From contig JAAGZM010000447.1 in NCBI GenBank assembly GCA_024206355.1, positions 1 to 6,738 of the forward strand: a DNA stretch of 6,738 bases, written 5' to 3'. Below, piece by piece: positions 5,663 to 6,738 of this stretch (positions are counted from its first letter, which is position 1; every line of letters begins with the position of its first letter). Made by a program: the position numbers and the translations under genes. The notes below the pieces were generated by a model. That model worked only from the letters and a program-made list of their open reading frames with translations, did no database searches and was not told the DNA's origin. This stretch comes from Gammaproteobacteria bacterium. GTDB lineage: Bacteria > Pseudomonadota > Gammaproteobacteria > Enterobacterales > GCA-2746155.

Positions 5663-5696
5663 ATGACCACACCTGAATAAAGTGTGGTCATTTTTT
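5663..5696 (+). terminator. Intrinsic terminator of phasin 2
   Basis: The stem ATGACCACAC (5663-5672) pairs with GTGTGGTCAT (5682-5691) around a 9-nt loop and continues into a six-T run (5691-5696). It begins 22 nt after the phasin 2 stop and lies between the convergent phasin 2 and phaB genes. The minus-strand continuation has no T-tract, so it mainly serves phasin 2. Confidence 0.87.
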
Positions 5697-5708
5697 ATTA
5701 AGAATAAC

Positions 5709-6452
5709 CTACGACATATGTTGCCCGCCATTTATTGCAATGTTGGCTCCAGTTATAAATTCAGCCATATCAGAGACAAGATACGAGACCAAACCTGCAA
5801 TTTCCTCTGGCTTACCCAATCTTTTCATAGGTACAGCAGCAATAATTTTTTCCAGGATTTCAGGTTTTATTGCACTTACCATTGGAGTTGCAACGTATCC
5901 TGGTGAAATTGTATTTACAGTAATACCCTTATCTGCACATTCTTGTGCAAGAGCTTTGCTTAACCCGTGCATACCAGCCTTTGCAGCTGAATAGTTCACC
6001 TGCCCCGCCTGACCCTTTTGTCCATTAATTGATGAAATATTTACTATACGTCCATAACCATTATCTAACATTCCATTGTAAACAGCTCGAGTTACATTGA
6101 AAGTGCTATCAAGATTAGTCTTGATTACATCACGCCATTGCTCAGCAGCCATTTTCTTAAAATAGCCATCTCTGGTTATTCCTCCATTATTGATCAAGAT
6201 ATCAAGGGAGCCGTACTTATCTACTATCCCTTTGACACATTCAGCAGTTGAATTATAATCTCCAATATCACCAAATGCTATATCCATATCACGGCCATTT
6301 TCTTTTTGTTTATCTCGCCAGGCTCTGGCACGTAGATGCTTGCCACTGCTGTAATACCCAGCTACAACTTTATAACCATCATCATATAATTTTTCACATA
6401 TTGCAGTACCAATACCACCGGTCCCACCTGTCACTAATGCAACTCTAGTCAT
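5709..6452 (-). CDS. phaB: Acetoacetyl-CoA reductase (NADPH-dependent, SDR family)
   Basis: PhaB reduces acetoacetyl-CoA to (R)-3-hydroxybutyryl-CoA, the direct substrate of PhaC. The 247-residue product is a classical short-chain dehydrogenase/reductase: cofactor loop TGGTGGIG (residues 8-15), NNGG (88-91), and the Ser141-Tyr154-Lys158 catalytic set. The segment NISSINGQKGQAGQVNYSAA (138-157) closely matches C. necator PhaB, including the Gln residues (148, 151) at positions known to contact substrate there. This separates it from FabG-type 3-oxoacyl-ACP reductases, though FabG remains the main alternative. It is one residue longer than the 246-residue C. necator enzyme, with the difference before residue 141. 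A GAGGAG ribosome site precedes the start on the minus strand. No PhaR-like dyad precedes it; TATAAA (minus strand of 6471-6476) is a possible -10 without a good -35. It is not adjacent to phaA, its usual partner. Confidence 0.92.
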   Translation of the reverse strand: MTRVALVTGGTGGIGTAICEKLYDDGYKVVAGYYSSGKHLRARAWRDKQKENGRDMDIAFGDIGDYNSTAECVKGIVDKYGSLDILINNGGITRDGYFKKMAAEQWRDVIKTNLDSTFNVTRAVYNGMLDNGYGRIVNISSINGQKGQAGQVNYSAAKAGMHGLSKALAQECADKGITVNTISPGYVATPMVSAIKPEILEKIIAAVPMKRLGKPEEIAGLVSYLVSDMAEFITGANIAINGGQHMS

Positions 6453-6738
6453 AAATCTCTCCTCATTTAATTTATAGGAAATAACAAAATGTTAAAAACA
6501 GCAAACTTTCCGTCTTATTCACTGCCAGGCTAGCTATAATTGTAACTATTATGAGTTTAAAACCACGAAAAATAAGATGGATATCCGTCAACTAAAGCCG
6601 TATCAATTAATCCCTTCCTATCGTTCATGATGAACTATTTACAGATTACCAATGTATAAACATTACGTATAAGAATAATAGCTATGTTGAGTCTTGTCCA
6701 TAGCAAAAAGATTTCATTGCCGAGAATTGTATTGTCAA
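6453..6738. other. Region without a convincing gene, upstream of phaB
   Basis: These 286 bp hold the phaB leader and no credible coding region. Plus-strand starts at 6553 and 6576 stop after 14 and 17 codons, and a start at 6684 (MLSLVHSKKI...) stays open to the window edge but has no ribosome site. TATAAT occurs at 6535-6540 without a recognisable -35. TTACCA-N16-TATAAG (6646-6673) is a weak plus-strand promoter candidate ahead of the 6684 ATG. A 13-bp palindrome is at 6623-6635. No tRNA-like fold or thiolase fragment was seen. Confidence 0.5.
6623..6635. promoter_or_regulatory. Perfect 13-bp palindrome, possible operator
   Basis: GTTCAT-G-ATGAAC has 6-bp perfect arms around a single base. 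It lies about 170 bp upstream of the phaB start and about 50 bp upstream of the open frame at 6684. It does not resemble the PhaR-like dyads. A regulator-binding site is possible but unsupported by neighbouring copies. Confidence 0.25.

Noticed and set aside
5682..5994. Two plus-strand frames (5682-5906 and 5740-5994) over phaB
   Set aside because: Both are antisense to the C-terminal part of phaB, and their residue composition is not protein-like (for example clustered Tyr, His and Cys).
6137..6150. TTGCTCAGCAGCC inside phaB considered as another PhaR-like dyad
   Set aside because: It lacks the CTGC-N3-GCAG arrangement (the palindrome is TGCT-C-AGCA) and encodes a conserved part of the reductase.
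6248..6448. 66-codon plus-strand frame over the 5' end of phaB
   Set aside because: It is rich in His and Tyr because it is antisense to the phaB N-terminus; no independent evidence supports it.
6684..6738. Open frame starting MLSLVHSKKI running off the right edge
   Set aside because: Only 18 codons are visible, with no ribosome site and a weak promoter candidate; too little to call a gene.
1..6738. CRISPR array, tRNA or rRNA genes, or phage genes
   Set aside because: No regularly spaced direct repeats, tRNA-like folds or rRNA-like stretches were seen, and all substantial genes belong to PHA metabolism.

Overview
The window is a compact polyhydroxyalkanoate (PHA/PHB) storage locus from a low-GC bacterium, most plausibly a gammaproteobacterium. 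That placement rests on the AT-rich composition, the class I single-subunit synthase, and the combination of a PhaR-type regulator with short phasins. It is an inference from family resemblance only; genus and species cannot be read from this sequence.

Layout: 1-85 is the tail of an unidentified gene ending in a hydrophobic segment. 102-350 is a roughly 250-bp element bounded by 23-bp imperfect inverted repeats (MITE-like). 367-1584 (-) encodes an intracellular PHB depolymerase (phaZ). 1585-1768 is a divergent regulatory region. 1769-3532 (+) is the class I PHA synthase (phaC), followed after 41 bp by phaR (3574-4005, +). Next come a phasin (4196-4561, +), a convergent MaoC-type (R)-enoyl-CoA hydratase (phaJ-like, 4633-5043, -), a second paralogous phasin (5308-5640, +) and a convergent acetoacetyl-CoA reductase (phaB, 5709-6452, -). 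6453-6738 has no convincing gene. The beta-ketothiolase (phaA) is not in the window.

How the parts fit: PhaB reduces acetoacetyl-CoA to (R)-3-hydroxybutyryl-CoA. PhaJ can supply (R)-3-hydroxyacyl-CoA from beta-oxidation enoyl-CoA. PhaC polymerises these monomers, two phasins coat the granule, PhaZ degrades it, and PhaR is expected to sense polymer and repress the phasins.

The most interesting structure is outside the genes. Six copies of a dyad of the form CTGC-N3-GCAG (four exact or near-exact cores, two with one arm mismatch) occur only in intergenic DNA: one between phaZ and phaC, three before phasin 1 and two before phasin 2. At both phasins, one dyad lies just upstream of a TTGACA -35 box and another just downstream of the -10. 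At phaC the dyad lies between the putative -35 and -10. They look like the operators of the PhaR encoded here, forming a local self-contained regulon. Strong intrinsic terminators follow both phasins.
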